A program made the position numbers and the translations under genes. DNA of 37,817 nucleotides from Chthoniobacteraceae bacterium (lineage in GTDB: Bacteria > Verrucomicrobiota > Verrucomicrobiia > Chthoniobacterales > Chthoniobacteraceae): the NCBI GenBank assembly GCA_947476255.1, contig CANJPY010000048.1:1-37817 (forward strand). The letters are read 5' to 3'. The notes under the pieces were generated by a model. It was not told the DNA's origin, made no database searches, and saw nothing but the letters and a program-made list of their open reading frames with translations. Each line of letters begins with the position of its first letter. The stretch's first letter is position 1. Shown one piece after another: positions 7,697-15,961 of this stretch.

Positions 7697-9541
7697 ATGC
7701 GTGTCTTACCCCGATGGATTTTGAAAAAGCTGTGGCTGCGTGTCGTTTTGTTCACGGGTTTAACGCTCCTGAGCACAACGCACGCCTCCGACCCGACCGT
7801 GCCCGTTGAAGGCCGGAATTTCCGGATGATACGCCAGATTTCTGTCCCCATGCGGGACGGCGTCAAAACTGCGGCCACCATTTTTTTACCGAGAGAGGAG
7901 GGGGTGTATCCAGTGGTGTTGCAACGGACTCCCTATAATCGGCTGGGCTGGATCAATGGCGCCGAGGAGTGGGCGAAAAGCGGGTACATCTTCATTTGTC
8001 AGGATGTGAGAGGAAGGTATGACTCGGAGGGGGAGTTTGACTTTTTGTCTCAGGAATCCAACGACACGCCTGACACGGTGGCGTGGATTCGGCGGCAGTC
8101 GTGGTGCAATGGCAAGGTGGGGATGATGGGGCCGTCGTACCTCGGGTGCGCCCAGTTTTATGGAGTCACCCGGGGGACTGGTGGTGAGAATCCAGATGCC
8201 TTGATACCGACCTTCTTCGGAGGGAATGCTTGGAAGCACGGGTTTTACAACGGTGGACCGCTGAGTCTTTTTCTTGCAGCCGGTTTGAATTTTGAATGCG
8301 GCGCCCGCACTGGAAGCAGCGCCACGATGCGCTTCTTCAACATGGAGCGTTTCTGCCGCCACCTGCCTTTACGCACGATGGACGTTGCAAGCGGGGGCGG
8401 CGAGATTCCCCTCTGGCGCGCCTTTATGGAGCATCCGACGTATGATGATTTTTGGAGCAAGTACGGCACGGACAGGGCCTATGAAAAGTTCACCATGCCC
8501 ACCCTGATCATTGGTGGCTGGTACGACTACTATCCGGCGCAGGCGATCTCACAATGGGCCCACATCTCCGCCGCCGCCAAGGCGCGGAATTCCCAGACAA
8601 AGCATTGCCTGCTCATTGGTCCCTGGGGGCATCATCACGGAGTGGAACCAACCAAGGACGGGCAGCGTGTGCTTGATTTTGGCCCCGCCGCGGGCCTGGA
8701 CGAACAGCGGATTTACCACGCCTGGTTTGACCGCGTCTTTAAAGGCCTCTCCCCAACGGATAAAGGGGGCGTCGCAACCGATGGCCTTGGCGAGCGTCCG
8801 ATTCGTTTTTTCGTGATGGGACGCAACGTTTGGAAGGATGCGGATGAGTGGCCGCCGGTTGGTGTGCGGAACGTCGAGTATTTTCTGCACAGCGGCGGTT
8901 CCTCCAATACGTTGCGTGGCGATGGAAGCCTTTCCTTGGAGGCGCCGAAAACAGAACCCTCGGACCGTTTTGTGTACGATCCGGAGAACCCCGTGCCGAG
9001 CCATGGCGGCAACCATTCGGTAGGTCCATGGAGCGATTCGTACAAAAAACTGATTTGGAACGGCCCTACGGATCGGCGCGCTCTCGAGGAACGGCAGGAT
9101 ATTCTGGTTTATTCGACAGTCCCGTTGGAGGAAGACCTGGAGGTGACGGGGAATATTCTTCTCAAACTGTGGGCGGCTTCGAGTGCGTGCGACACGGATT
9201 TCGTCGGCCGTCTTGTGGACGTGCATCCCGATGGGCGGGCGGTAAACATCACCGAAGGCGTGGTGCGCGCACGGTATCGCGAGGGCGACGGGGCGCATCC
9301 GAAGTTAATAACGCCCGGCGAACCGCTGGAATACACCATCGACCTTCAGGCGACGAGCAACGTGTTTCTGAAAGGCCACAGTGTGCGGCTTGAAGTCACG
9401 AGCAGCAATTTTCCGCTTTGGGACCGGAACTTGAATAACGGCGAACACCCCAATGAAAGCACCACCATGAAGGTGGCGACGCAGACGATTCTCCATGATG
9501 CGGCGCATCCGACGCGTTTGGTTTTACCCGTGTTACGGTGA
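7697..9541 (+). CDS. Secreted CocE/NonD-family (peptidase S15-like) hydrolase
   Basis: 614 residues with a signal peptide (about 1-30). The alpha/beta-hydrolase core has the nucleophile motif G-P-S147-Y-L-G, the acid D277 in GGWYDYY and the histidine motif GPWGHHHG (H312 most likely catalytic), so the triad is complete. The oxyanion-side tyrosine is probably in the RTPYNR motif near residue 78. The C-terminal third (about 390-610) is the jelly-roll domain shared by X-Pro dipeptidyl peptidases and cocaine esterase, with late motifs such as LRLEV-like VRLEVTSSNFP. Members hydrolyse esters, amides or acyl groups; the substrate here is unknown, and the neighbouring esterases suggest an acylated glycan or peptide. 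The 124-nt spacer before the gene holds a weak inverted repeat (GTGCAG 7576-7581, CTGCAC 7595-7600). The start follows a long pyrimidine run and has no Shine-Dalgarno sequence. Confidence 0.9.
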   Translation: MRVLPRWILKKLWLRVVLFTGLTLLSTTHASDPTVPVEGRNFRMIRQISVPMRDGVKTAATIFLPREEGVYPVVLQRTPYNRLGWINGAEEWAKSGYIFICQDVRGRYDSEGEFDFLSQESNDTPDTVAWIRRQSWCNGKVGMMGPSYLGCAQFYGVTRGTGGENPDALIPTFFGGNAWKHGFYNGGPLSLFLAAGLNFECGARTGSSATMRFFNMERFCRHLPLRTMDVASGGGEIPLWRAFMEHPTYDDFWSKYGTDRAYEKFTMPTLIIGGWYDYYPAQAISQWAHISAAAKARNSQTKHCLLIGPWGHHHGVEPTKDGQRVLDFGPAAGLDEQRIYHAWFDRVFKGLSPTDKGGVATDGLGERPIRFFVMGRNVWKDADEWPPVGVRNVEYFLHSGGSSNTLRGDGSLSLEAPKTEPSDRFVYDPENPVPSHGGNHSVGPWSDSYKKLIWNGPTDRRALEERQDILVYSTVPLEEDLEVTGNILLKLWAASSACDTDFVGRLVDVHPDGRAVNITEGVVRARYREGDGAHPKLITPGEPLEYTIDLQATSNVFLKGHSVRLEVTSSNFPLWDRNLNNGEHPNESTTMKVATQTILHDAAHPTRLVLPVLR

Positions 9542-9711
9542 GCGCGCATCTTTAGAGGCAGGCAAAGCTGCTTCGGGAGCGTCCATTTGGGATAGCATGC
9601 AAGAGCCCTTTGGCCGTAATTTGATGAAGAGTTCGAGTGTCTCTGTTTGGTAAAAGTTTCTGCTGAATGCTGTTTTTTGGATTGCATAATCTCGTCAGGT
9701 ACAGTGTTTTA

Positions 9712-9723
9712 CAAACCCGTTTG
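9712..9723. promoter_or_regulatory. Small palindrome upstream of the DUF6288 gene
   Basis: CAAAC-CC-GTTTG is a perfect 5-bp inverted repeat 63-74 nt upstream of the ATG at 9786. A CATAAT box lies at 9685-9690 in the same 244-nt spacer. It could be an operator just downstream of a promoter, but it is short enough to occur by chance. Confidence 0.22.
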
Positions 9724-9785
9724 AAGAGTCACGGTTCCGCTCGCCGGAGCAGGCCTGATGCGTTTCCACGCGGAAAATCCCGCCC

Positions 9786-12197
9786 ATGAAGATCGTAAGT
9801 TTTCTCTTGTTGCTCGCAGTCACCTTTGTACCGGATGCCCCTGTTTTCGGCGCCGGCACCGGACAGGCTGTCGTCTTGCCAGATTTCACCAAAGGGGAGG
9901 GCATCCCGGTCGGGGCGAAGCACGACTGGAATTTCGGTGCGACGGGGGCGCGTGGGTGGATGTTTTGCGACAAAATGGTGACCTCTGACGCCCGGCAGAT
10001 TGCGGTCACCAAGGTCGACAAGGGCTCGCCTGCCGATGGACTTCTGGCAGTCGGGGATATCCTTCTGGGAGTCGGAGGAAAGGCGTTTTCCTACGATCCC
10101 CGCACGGAGTTTGGCAAGGCTCTTTCGGCCGCCGAGTCGGATGCGTTAGGGGGGAATTTGGCGCTGACACGCTGGCGCGCGGGTCGGGTGGAGGAGGTTG
10201 TTCTCAAGCTCCCGGTGCTTGGCGAATACAGCGTCACAGCGCCCTACGCTTGCGCGAAGTCGAAGCGCATTCTGGAGCAAGGTTGCAAAAAACTGGAGGC
10301 TCGGATTGAAAGTTCAGATTACGCAAAGCAACAAAATCCCATCACGCGTTCACTCAATGCGCTGGCCCTGCTTGCAAGCGGGGACCCTGCGTATTTAGCT
10401 GTCGTGAAACAGGAAGCGCTATGGGCTTCGGAATATTCCGCAGAATCCATGCAAACCTGGCGCTATGGCTATGTGATGATGCTTCTTGCCGAGTATGTGA
10501 GTGCGACGGGCGATACAAGCGTGCTGCCCGGCCTGAAGCGTCTTGCGCTGGAGGCCGCCCGCGGGCAGAGCGCCGTGGGTTCCTGGGGGCATGGCTTTGC
10601 TCGGCCCGACGGACGCCTCGGCGGCTACGGGATGATGAACTCTCCCGGGGTGCCTCTCACCACAGGATTGGTTTTGGCACGTGTGGCGGGGGTGCAGGAC
10701 GCCGCGATAGATCTCGCCATTGAGCGGAGCATGCGTCTGCTGCGCTTTTACATTGGGAAAGGCGCCATTCCGTATGGCGACCACCATCCGTGGACGCAGA
10801 CGCATGAGGACAACGGCAAGTGCGGGATGGTTGCCGTCCTTTTCAACTTGCTCGGGGACGCGAAAGGCGCGGAGTTTTTCTCTCGGATGAGCACCGCCTC
10901 TCACGGTGCGGAGCGTGACACTGGGCACACGGGAAATTTTTTCAACCTGCTCTGGGCCATGCCTGGCATCGCTTTGTCCGGCCCGCAGGCAACCGGTGCG
11001 TGGATGCAGGAGTTTGGCGGTTGGTATTTTGACCTCGCCCGCCAATGGGACGGGGGCTTTGCACACCAGGGTCCCCCGGAGCTCAACAACGACAGTTACG
11101 CGGGTTGGGACTGCACGGGAGTTTATCTTCTTGCCCACGCTATGCCTCTGGGGAAAATCCATTTGACTGGCAAAAGCCCCAGCGGAGCCCCTCAACTGGG
11201 GGCGGCTGCTGCGCAATCTCTCATCCTCGACGGACGCGGGTGGACCAACAAGGACCGTCACAGTGCATTCGATGCGCTGGGGGATCAAGAGTTACTGGCG
11301 CGCCTGGGAAGTTGGTCGCCCACGGTGCGCGAGAGGGCTGCGATGGGGCTGGCGCGGCGCAAGAGCGTGGAGATTCCCGCGCTGCTGAAGATGCTCGAAG
11401 CGCCCAGCCTTGACGCCCGCTATGGGGCGTGTGAGGCACTGGGAGCGCTGCGGGAGAGCAGCGCGCCAGCGGTGGGTGAGCTTAGGAAACTTCTTACGGA
11501 GAATGATCTCTGGTTACGCATCAAGGCGGCTGAAGCCCTTGCTGCCATTGGCACGCCTGCGATGCAGAGTGTCCCGGAGCTGCTTGAGCGTCTGGCTTTG
11601 GTTGACGTGGAGAAGGATCCTCGTGGCATGGAGCAGCGATATCTGACTTTCGCTCTGTTCGAGCCCCGGGGCGGCTTGCTCGCCCGCTCGCTGGACGGGG
11701 TGGACCGCGATGCCCTTTACAGGGCGGTCAAGGCGGGACTCAAGAATCAAGACGGTCGGGCCCGGGGAAGTCTCGGCTCGGTCTACAGGAACCTTTCGGC
11801 CGAGGAGATCAAGCCCCTGTTACCTGCCATCTATCAGGCTGTGATGGAGCCCGCTCCCAGTGGCGAAATGTTCGCGGACGGCATCCGCGTGGAAGGGCTC
11901 CAGCTTTTGGCCAAACACCGGATCGAAGAAGGAATGCACGCCTGTGTGCAATACACGCGCGAACAAAATCCCTGGGCCAGCCAGAAGCGAACGCCCGACT
12001 TGATGAAGATCCTTCTCAAGTATGGCGCTCATGCGAAAGCGGTGATTCCTGAACTGACAAGAATCGGCGACTATTTCGAAAAGGACGAAAAGGACTTTCC
12101 CAAAGCACTGGGACTCGTGAAGGCGAAAAGCGTCCGCGAGACAATCAGCGCGATTGAATCCTCCAAGGATACCCCGGAGCTTGTCCGTCTTAAGTAA
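9786..12197 (+). CDS. DUF6288-like PDZ and HEAT-repeat secreted protein
   Basis: 803 residues with a signal peptide (about 1-22). Residues about 50-140 read as a PDZ-like domain (ITKVDKGSPADGLLAVGDILLGVGG context). An alpha-helical toroid-like region follows (about 165-470), with repeated Trp/Gly-rich motifs such as GSWGHGF, GGYGMMNSPG, WTQTHEDNGKCGM and GGWYFDLARQWDGGFAHQGPP. The C-terminal part (about 480-800) is HEAT-like, with repeated AxxALxxI units. This layout matches the DUF6288 proteins of Verrucomicrobia and Lentisphaerae, for which I know no assigned reaction. The middle region resembles alpha/alpha-toroid enzymes or terpene-cyclase-like folds, so a catalytic role is possible. It is followed 24 nt later by a SASA esterase gene, so the two are probably cotranscribed. 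Confidence 0.75.
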   Translation: MKIVSFLLLLAVTFVPDAPVFGAGTGQAVVLPDFTKGEGIPVGAKHDWNFGATGARGWMFCDKMVTSDARQIAVTKVDKGSPADGLLAVGDILLGVGGKAFSYDPRTEFGKALSAAESDALGGNLALTRWRAGRVEEVVLKLPVLGEYSVTAPYACAKSKRILEQGCKKLEARIESSDYAKQQNPITRSLNALALLASGDPAYLAVVKQEALWASEYSAESMQTWRYGYVMMLLAEYVSATGDTSVLPGLKRLALEAARGQSAVGSWGHGFARPDGRLGGYGMMNSPGVPLTTGLVLARVAGVQDAAIDLAIERSMRLLRFYIGKGAIPYGDHHPWTQTHEDNGKCGMVAVLFNLLGDAKGAEFFSRMSTASHGAERDTGHTGNFFNLLWAMPGIALSGPQATGAWMQEFGGWYFDLARQWDGGFAHQGPPELNNDSYAGWDCTGVYLLAHAMPLGKIHLTGKSPSGAPQLGAAAAQSLILDGRGWTNKDRHSAFDALGDQELLARLGSWSPTVRERAAMGLARRKSVEIPALLKMLEAPSLDARYGACEALGALRESSAPAVGELRKLLTENDLWLRIKAAEALAAIGTPAMQSVPELLERLALVDVEKDPRGMEQRYLTFALFEPRGGLLARSLDGVDRDALYRAVKAGLKNQDGRARGSLGSVYRNLSAEEIKPLLPAIYQAVMEPAPSGEMFADGIRVEGLQLLAKHRIEEGMHACVQYTREQNPWASQKRTPDLMKILLKYGAHAKAVIPELTRIGDYFEKDEKDFPKALGLVKAKSVRETISAIESSKDTPELVRLK

Positions 12198-12221
12198 AGC
12201 TGGTTTGAGAACCACCCCCCT

Positions 12222-13460
12222 ATGAAAAAAATAGCGACATTTATACTGGCAGCAGTTTTAGCCAACGTTGGAGCGGAGGCCAAACCGCTCAAAGTTTTCA
12301 TTCTTGCTGGCCAGTCCAACATGGAGGGGCACGCCGAAATCAGGACGTTCGACTACATTGGCGACGATCCTGCCACGGCTCCACTACTGGCGCAAATGCG
12401 GGGCCCCGACGGCCAGCCGCGCGTCTGCGAGGGCGTGTGGATTTCTTATTTTACAGGGACTGGCGACAATAATGGCGAAGGTTTTGGAAAGCTCACCGCC
12501 GGCTACGGCTCGCGGCAAAAGCCCGACCAAGCGGGCGTCAAGATCGGCCCCGAGTTTACCTTTGGGCTCACGCTGGACGCTGCGTTTGACGAACCGGTCC
12601 TGCTCATCAAAACCGCCTGGGGAGGCAAAAGCCTGCATACCGATTTCCGTCCCCCAAGCGCCGGGCCCTACGAACTGAGTGTGTTCCAGCGGGAGAATTA
12701 TCCCAAACAGACGGGGCATGGAATTCCCAAGGATTTTGAGCAGTGGAAGCTGGATAAAGCCAGGGAAACCGGGCGTTACTACGGCCTGATGGTCGAGCAT
12801 GTCAGAAAGGTTCTGGGCGACATCAAGCGGGTTTGTCCGGAGTACGACCCCGCGCAGGGCTATGAGCTCGGGGGCTTTGTCTGGCTCCAAGGCTGGAACG
12901 ACATGGTGGACGGCCACGTCTATCCGAACCACAACAAACCGGACCGCTTCGCCTTGTACTCGGATTTGCTTGCCCACTTCATTCGTGACGTGCGCAAGGA
13001 TCTCAAAGCGCCGCGACTGCCCTTTGTCATCGGTGTCATGGGCGTAGGCGGCACGAAGGCGGCGGCGGATGGTGTGGCCTTTCGCGAGGCAATGACCGCT
13101 CCGTCGCTGCTGCCTGAGTTCAAAGGCAATGTCTCCGCCGTCCAGACCGCGCCGTTTTGGTCCATGGAACTCGGAGCCATTGACGCCAAAAGGGGAGAGG
13201 TCAGGCAGATGCGGTACTATCTGGATTCCAAACACAAAGACTATGCAAATGCCGGCGGTTTAATGACTGAGGAGCAAAAGCGCGAACACATGAAGCTGTT
13301 TGAAGCCAAACTGATTTCGCCCGAGGAAGTGAGTCTATGGCAACGCGGCGCATCGAACGCCGGTTATCACTACCTCGGCTGTGCGAAGACGTTTGCCCTG
13401 ATGGGCAGGGCGTTTGCGGAAGCCACTCTGGAATTGATGAAGACGGCGAAAAGCCCGTGA
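12222..13460 (+). CDS. Sialate O-acetylesterase-like (SASA domain) carbohydrate esterase
   Basis: 412 residues with a signal peptide (about 1-20). The catalytic motif GQSNM with nucleophile S32 lies directly after the signal peptide, as in CE6-type and SASA-domain esterases. Further family features are TAWGGKSL (oxyanion-hole region), GFVWLQGWNDM (the equivalent of WYQGESN), and a late GYHYLGCAKTFALMGRAFAEA stretch that would supply the catalytic His. The predicted reaction is removal of O-acetyl groups from carbohydrate in the periplasm or outside the cell. It lacks the N-terminal beta-domain of the longer sialate esterase at 35422-37005, so the two are not recent duplicates. The start is preceded by a C-rich run without a Shine-Dalgarno sequence, 24 nt after the DUF6288 stop. 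Confidence 0.87.
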   Translation: MKKIATFILAAVLANVGAEAKPLKVFILAGQSNMEGHAEIRTFDYIGDDPATAPLLAQMRGPDGQPRVCEGVWISYFTGTGDNNGEGFGKLTAGYGSRQKPDQAGVKIGPEFTFGLTLDAAFDEPVLLIKTAWGGKSLHTDFRPPSAGPYELSVFQRENYPKQTGHGIPKDFEQWKLDKARETGRYYGLMVEHVRKVLGDIKRVCPEYDPAQGYELGGFVWLQGWNDMVDGHVYPNHNKPDRFALYSDLLAHFIRDVRKDLKAPRLPFVIGVMGVGGTKAAADGVAFREAMTAPSLLPEFKGNVSAVQTAPFWSMELGAIDAKRGEVRQMRYYLDSKHKDYANAGGLMTEEQKREHMKLFEAKLISPEEVSLWQRGASNAGYHYLGCAKTFALMGRAFAEATLELMKTAKSP

Positions 13461-13667
13461 AGCGATAGGGTTTTATACGAAGTTTTTCCTTCGCGGAGAC
13501 TCTCGAAAGTTCTGTGCACGGTTCTCGCGTTCATCGTTCCTGGCAACAGCACCGTCTAATGCTATGAGGGTGGAGTTGTAGGGCTCATTAATAGGGCTGG
13601 ATCTGGCGTTGGCGCGGCAGCTAATATTCGACTTGGCGGTGACTTCAAACAACCGCTGCATATATCC

Positions 13668-15038
13668 ATGAAAATCCCCCAGTTTCCTTCTCAACGCTTC
13701 GCCCTCACCCTCACCCTCGCTCTGGCCTCTGCTGCTTTGAGCGGCATTGGTTTCGCGGCTCCGGCACCGCTCCAACTCAAGGACAATGACGTGTGGGTCA
13801 TGGCTGGCGACAGTATTACGGCGCAGCGCCTGCACAGCAATTTCATTGAGGCCTATTACCGCACCCGGTTTCCTCACATGCGTCTGCATTTTCGTAATTC
13901 CGGGATCGGCGGAAACCGCACGAGCAGCATTCTGGCCCGGTTTGATTACGACGTGGCGGCATGGAAGCCGACAATAGTCAGCATCGAACTTGGAATGAAC
14001 GACGTCGGCGGTTCCGAGGAGGATTATATCCGTGGAATGAAGGAGCTCATTGCAAAGATCCGGGCCATTCCGGCGCAGCCCGTTTTGATTTCCTCAAGCC
14101 CTGTGGACGATGGAAGCCTCATGGGAGACTGGCGTTCTCCGAGATGTGAGAAGATTCATCCCTTCACCGAGGCCCTTCAGAAACTTGCGGAACAGGAGAA
14201 TGTTCTTTTTGTTGATCAATACCATCCGCTCATCGATGTGTGGGGGCACAACCGGCGCAAGGGAGCCGAGGCCGCTGCTGCGAAGGCTGCCTCCCAACCG
14301 CAGGCACCTGCAGCGGCACCGGTCACTCCTCCCTCGCCCGCGCCCGCGAGTGCGCCAGGCACGACCCCTCAGGCAGCGGCCCCCGCTCCTCCAAAGGCGC
14401 CCCCGATTCCTCCCGGACTGGTCCCGCTTGGGGGCGACCCGGTGCATCCCGGAGCGGTCGGGCAGTACATGATGGCGGCGACCATTCTCAAGAGCCTGCA
14501 CGCTCCCGGCGCAGTCAGTTCCGCCGCCTTGAGTGCGGACGGAAAAGTCGCTTCCACCAAAGCCTGCAAAATTACAGATGCGGCCGTAAAGGACGGGAAA
14601 CTCATGTTCACGCGTTTGGACGAGACTGGCCCGTGGCCGATTCTTCCAGCAGCCCGCTCGATGCTAGAGCTGATGCCTTCGGCTTTGAGTCTGTCGGAGT
14701 ATGAATTGAAAGTCACCGGACTCGCGGAGGGACTGCACCGGGTGTCGATTAATGGTAAGCCTGCTGGAGAAGTGAGTGCACGGGATCTGGCCGCTGGTTG
14801 GAATTTGAGCGGTATTTTCGACGGGGCTTTGGGAGAGCGGAGCACGGCGGTGGCAGGGCTGATTTCCAAACTGCAGTCGGGGTTGAACAACAATTGGCGC
14901 GCCGCCAGCAAGGCCAAAGACACGGAGAAGCTCGAGGTAGCCCAGCGGGAGATTACCGAGACCGAGGACGAACTGCAGAAGCTGGTGCAGCCCGTTGCAT
15001 TAAACGTGGAAATCGAACTCGCCCCTGTGACTCGATAG
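13668..15038 (+). CDS. Secreted SGNH/GDSL hydrolase with Pro/Ala-rich insert
   Basis: 456 residues with a signal peptide (about 1-31). The SGNH blocks are present: GDS49 (block I), GIGGNRTSS (block II, Gly), GMNDVG (block III, Asn), and D257-P-V-H260 (block V, Asp and His). This is a complete acyl-esterase active site of the rhamnogalacturonan-acetylesterase-like type. A low-complexity insert of about 50 residues (about 200-250), almost entirely Ala, Pro, Gln, Thr and Ser, sits between blocks III and V and would have to loop out of the domain. A C-terminal region (about 265-456) contains a beta-rich part and a helical tail. The likely role is deacetylation of a polysaccharide. It lies 207 nt downstream of the SASA gene, so it may have its own promoter. 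Confidence 0.87.
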   Translation: MKIPQFPSQRFALTLTLALASAALSGIGFAAPAPLQLKDNDVWVMAGDSITAQRLHSNFIEAYYRTRFPHMRLHFRNSGIGGNRTSSILARFDYDVAAWKPTIVSIELGMNDVGGSEEDYIRGMKELIAKIRAIPAQPVLISSSPVDDGSLMGDWRSPRCEKIHPFTEALQKLAEQENVLFVDQYHPLIDVWGHNRRKGAEAAAAKAASQPQAPAAAPVTPPSPAPASAPGTTPQAAAPAPPKAPPIPPGLVPLGGDPVHPGAVGQYMMAATILKSLHAPGAVSSAALSADGKVASTKACKITDAAVKDGKLMFTRLDETGPWPILPAARSMLELMPSALSLSEYELKVTGLAEGLHRVSINGKPAGEVSARDLAAGWNLSGIFDGALGERSTAVAGLISKLQSGLNNNWRAASKAKDTEKLEVAQREITETEDELQKLVQPVALNVEIELAPVTR

Positions 15039-15076
15039 ACAGCTGCGGCTTTCTCCGTTCCGTCAGTTTCCGAGTG

Positions 15077-15139
15077 ACCCGCTCGCAGTCATATTGCGGC
15101 GGGTGGCTCTCCTTGCGCACGCCTTGCACCCCTCAAGGC
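15077..15139. terminator. Two hairpins between convergent genes
   Basis: Between the SGNH gene (plus) and the DUF5069 gene (minus) lie two stem-loops. The first runs 15077-15104: ACCCGC-(t)-CGCA pairs with TGCGGCGGGT around a 7-nt loop, giving 10 bp with one bulge. The second is perfect, with GCCTTG (15121-15126), a 7-nt loop and CAAGGC (15134-15139). Neither is followed by a U-run on either strand, so Rho-independent termination is not assured. The convergent position still suggests a bidirectional 3'-end function. Confidence 0.45.
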
Positions 15140-15179
15140 TGCACCTCAAGGAAAGCGCTTGGAATCTTTCGCGAGGGAG

Positions 15180-15611
15180 TTAAGGCGTCCGGCCTTCTTC
15201 CACGTCCATGAGGTCAAAGAAAACGCAAATGTCAGTTCGGTCTCCGAGACCAGCCTCGTTCTTCTGTGTTTCGAGGCCGGCCGAAGCCGAATCACGCCAT
15301 CCGCGTTTGTGCATGAATCCATTCCAAATTTCGATTTGCTCAGCATCAGGGCTGCCTCCTTTTTGGAAGCACCATTCAAGGATCTCCTCGTCGCTACCAC
15401 CGGCCAGAGTGCGTTCCGTGAGGTCTTGAAAACGGACTCCGAGAAACCGACACACCCTGTCATCGAAGGTCCGCACGCCTTCAATGGGGCCGAGATGGTA
15501 TCCCTCTGGAAGCGTTCCCTCGCGGGCATGGTAGCGGATTTTGTCCAAAATGCGGCCAAAAACGGCGATGCCGTGGACGGTGTCACGCGGGGAGCGAAAG
15601 GGAAATGACAT
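15180..15611 (-). CDS. DUF5069 family protein
   Basis: 143 residues from the ATG at 15611, the start chosen because family members begin near FPxRSPRDTV. An in-frame ATG at 15692 would add 27 residues with no family similarity. Recognisable family blocks are FRSPRDTVHGI, FGRILDKIRYHA, the central CRFLGV and GGSDEEILEWCF, and the C-terminal EIWNGFMHKRGWRD and GLGDRTDI. No signal peptide is present, so this is one of the few cytoplasmic products here. I know no assigned function for DUF5069, which I recognise mainly from Verrucomicrobia and related phyla. It is convergent with the SGNH gene and divergent from the GH-like gene. A 5-bp inverted repeat (CTGAC 15613-15617, GTCAG 15625-15629) abuts the start. 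Confidence 0.85.
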   Translation of the reverse strand: MSFPFRSPRDTVHGIAVFGRILDKIRYHAREGTLPEGYHLGPIEGVRTFDDRVCRFLGVRFQDLTERTLAGGSDEEILEWCFQKGGSPDAEQIEIWNGFMHKRGWRDSASAGLETQKNEAGLGDRTDICVFFDLMDVEEGRTP

Positions 15612-15961
15612 GCTGACTTTGTATGTCAGAGTCGATTTTGAGGTCAACAAGCGGCGGTCGTTTTCTACCTTCATTGCGTCTTGGCGTTGCATTGGTCATT
15701 CGTGAGCTCCAGCGCTCGGGAATCCAGGCATCTTTGAGCGGGGAGCATGGCGGCATCTTGGAGCGTGGGGCGATGGGATGCGGACCACGGCGAAAACGTA
15801 TCTTGACACCGCTTTGTATACCGTAGACAAATAGATGGCAGCTCCCGTCCGCCCGCGTCTCTGCCGCATTTCAGTCACACTTTCTTCCGGGCAAGTTGAG
15901 AGTCTTTTTATCAGCCTCTCTACCCGACAGTTCTTCTAAGACGGCAATCCCACCCCCAATT
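15612..15961. other. Divergent regulatory region in front of the glycan cluster
   Basis: This 350-nt region separates the DUF5069 gene (minus) from the GH-like gene (plus). Open frames here resemble no family I know. It holds a consensus TTGACA at 15803-15808, the 19-bp palindrome at 15813-15831 and the small inverted repeat at 15613-15629. It is the most likely control region for the plus-strand cluster that follows. Confidence 0.5.
15813..15831. promoter_or_regulatory. 19-bp operator-like palindrome beside a TTGACA box
   Basis: TTTGTATACCGTAGACAAA reads as 9-bp arms around a central C, with one mismatched pair (TTTGTaTAC and the complement of GTAgACAAA). It begins 4 nt after a perfect TTGACA (15803-15808), so a bound repressor would cover the promoter spacer. 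No good -10 box is visible at 17 nt, so the promoter itself is uncertain. The GT..AC core is similar in style to GntR/FadR-type operators; that family assignment is a guess. It lies 131-149 nt upstream of the GH-like gene. Confidence 0.42.

Noticed and set aside
15623..15826. 67-codon plus-strand frame in the divergent region before the glycan cluster
   Set aside because: It has no family motif, and its composition follows the opposite-strand DUF5069 leader and the promoter region; it also overlaps the operator-like palindrome.
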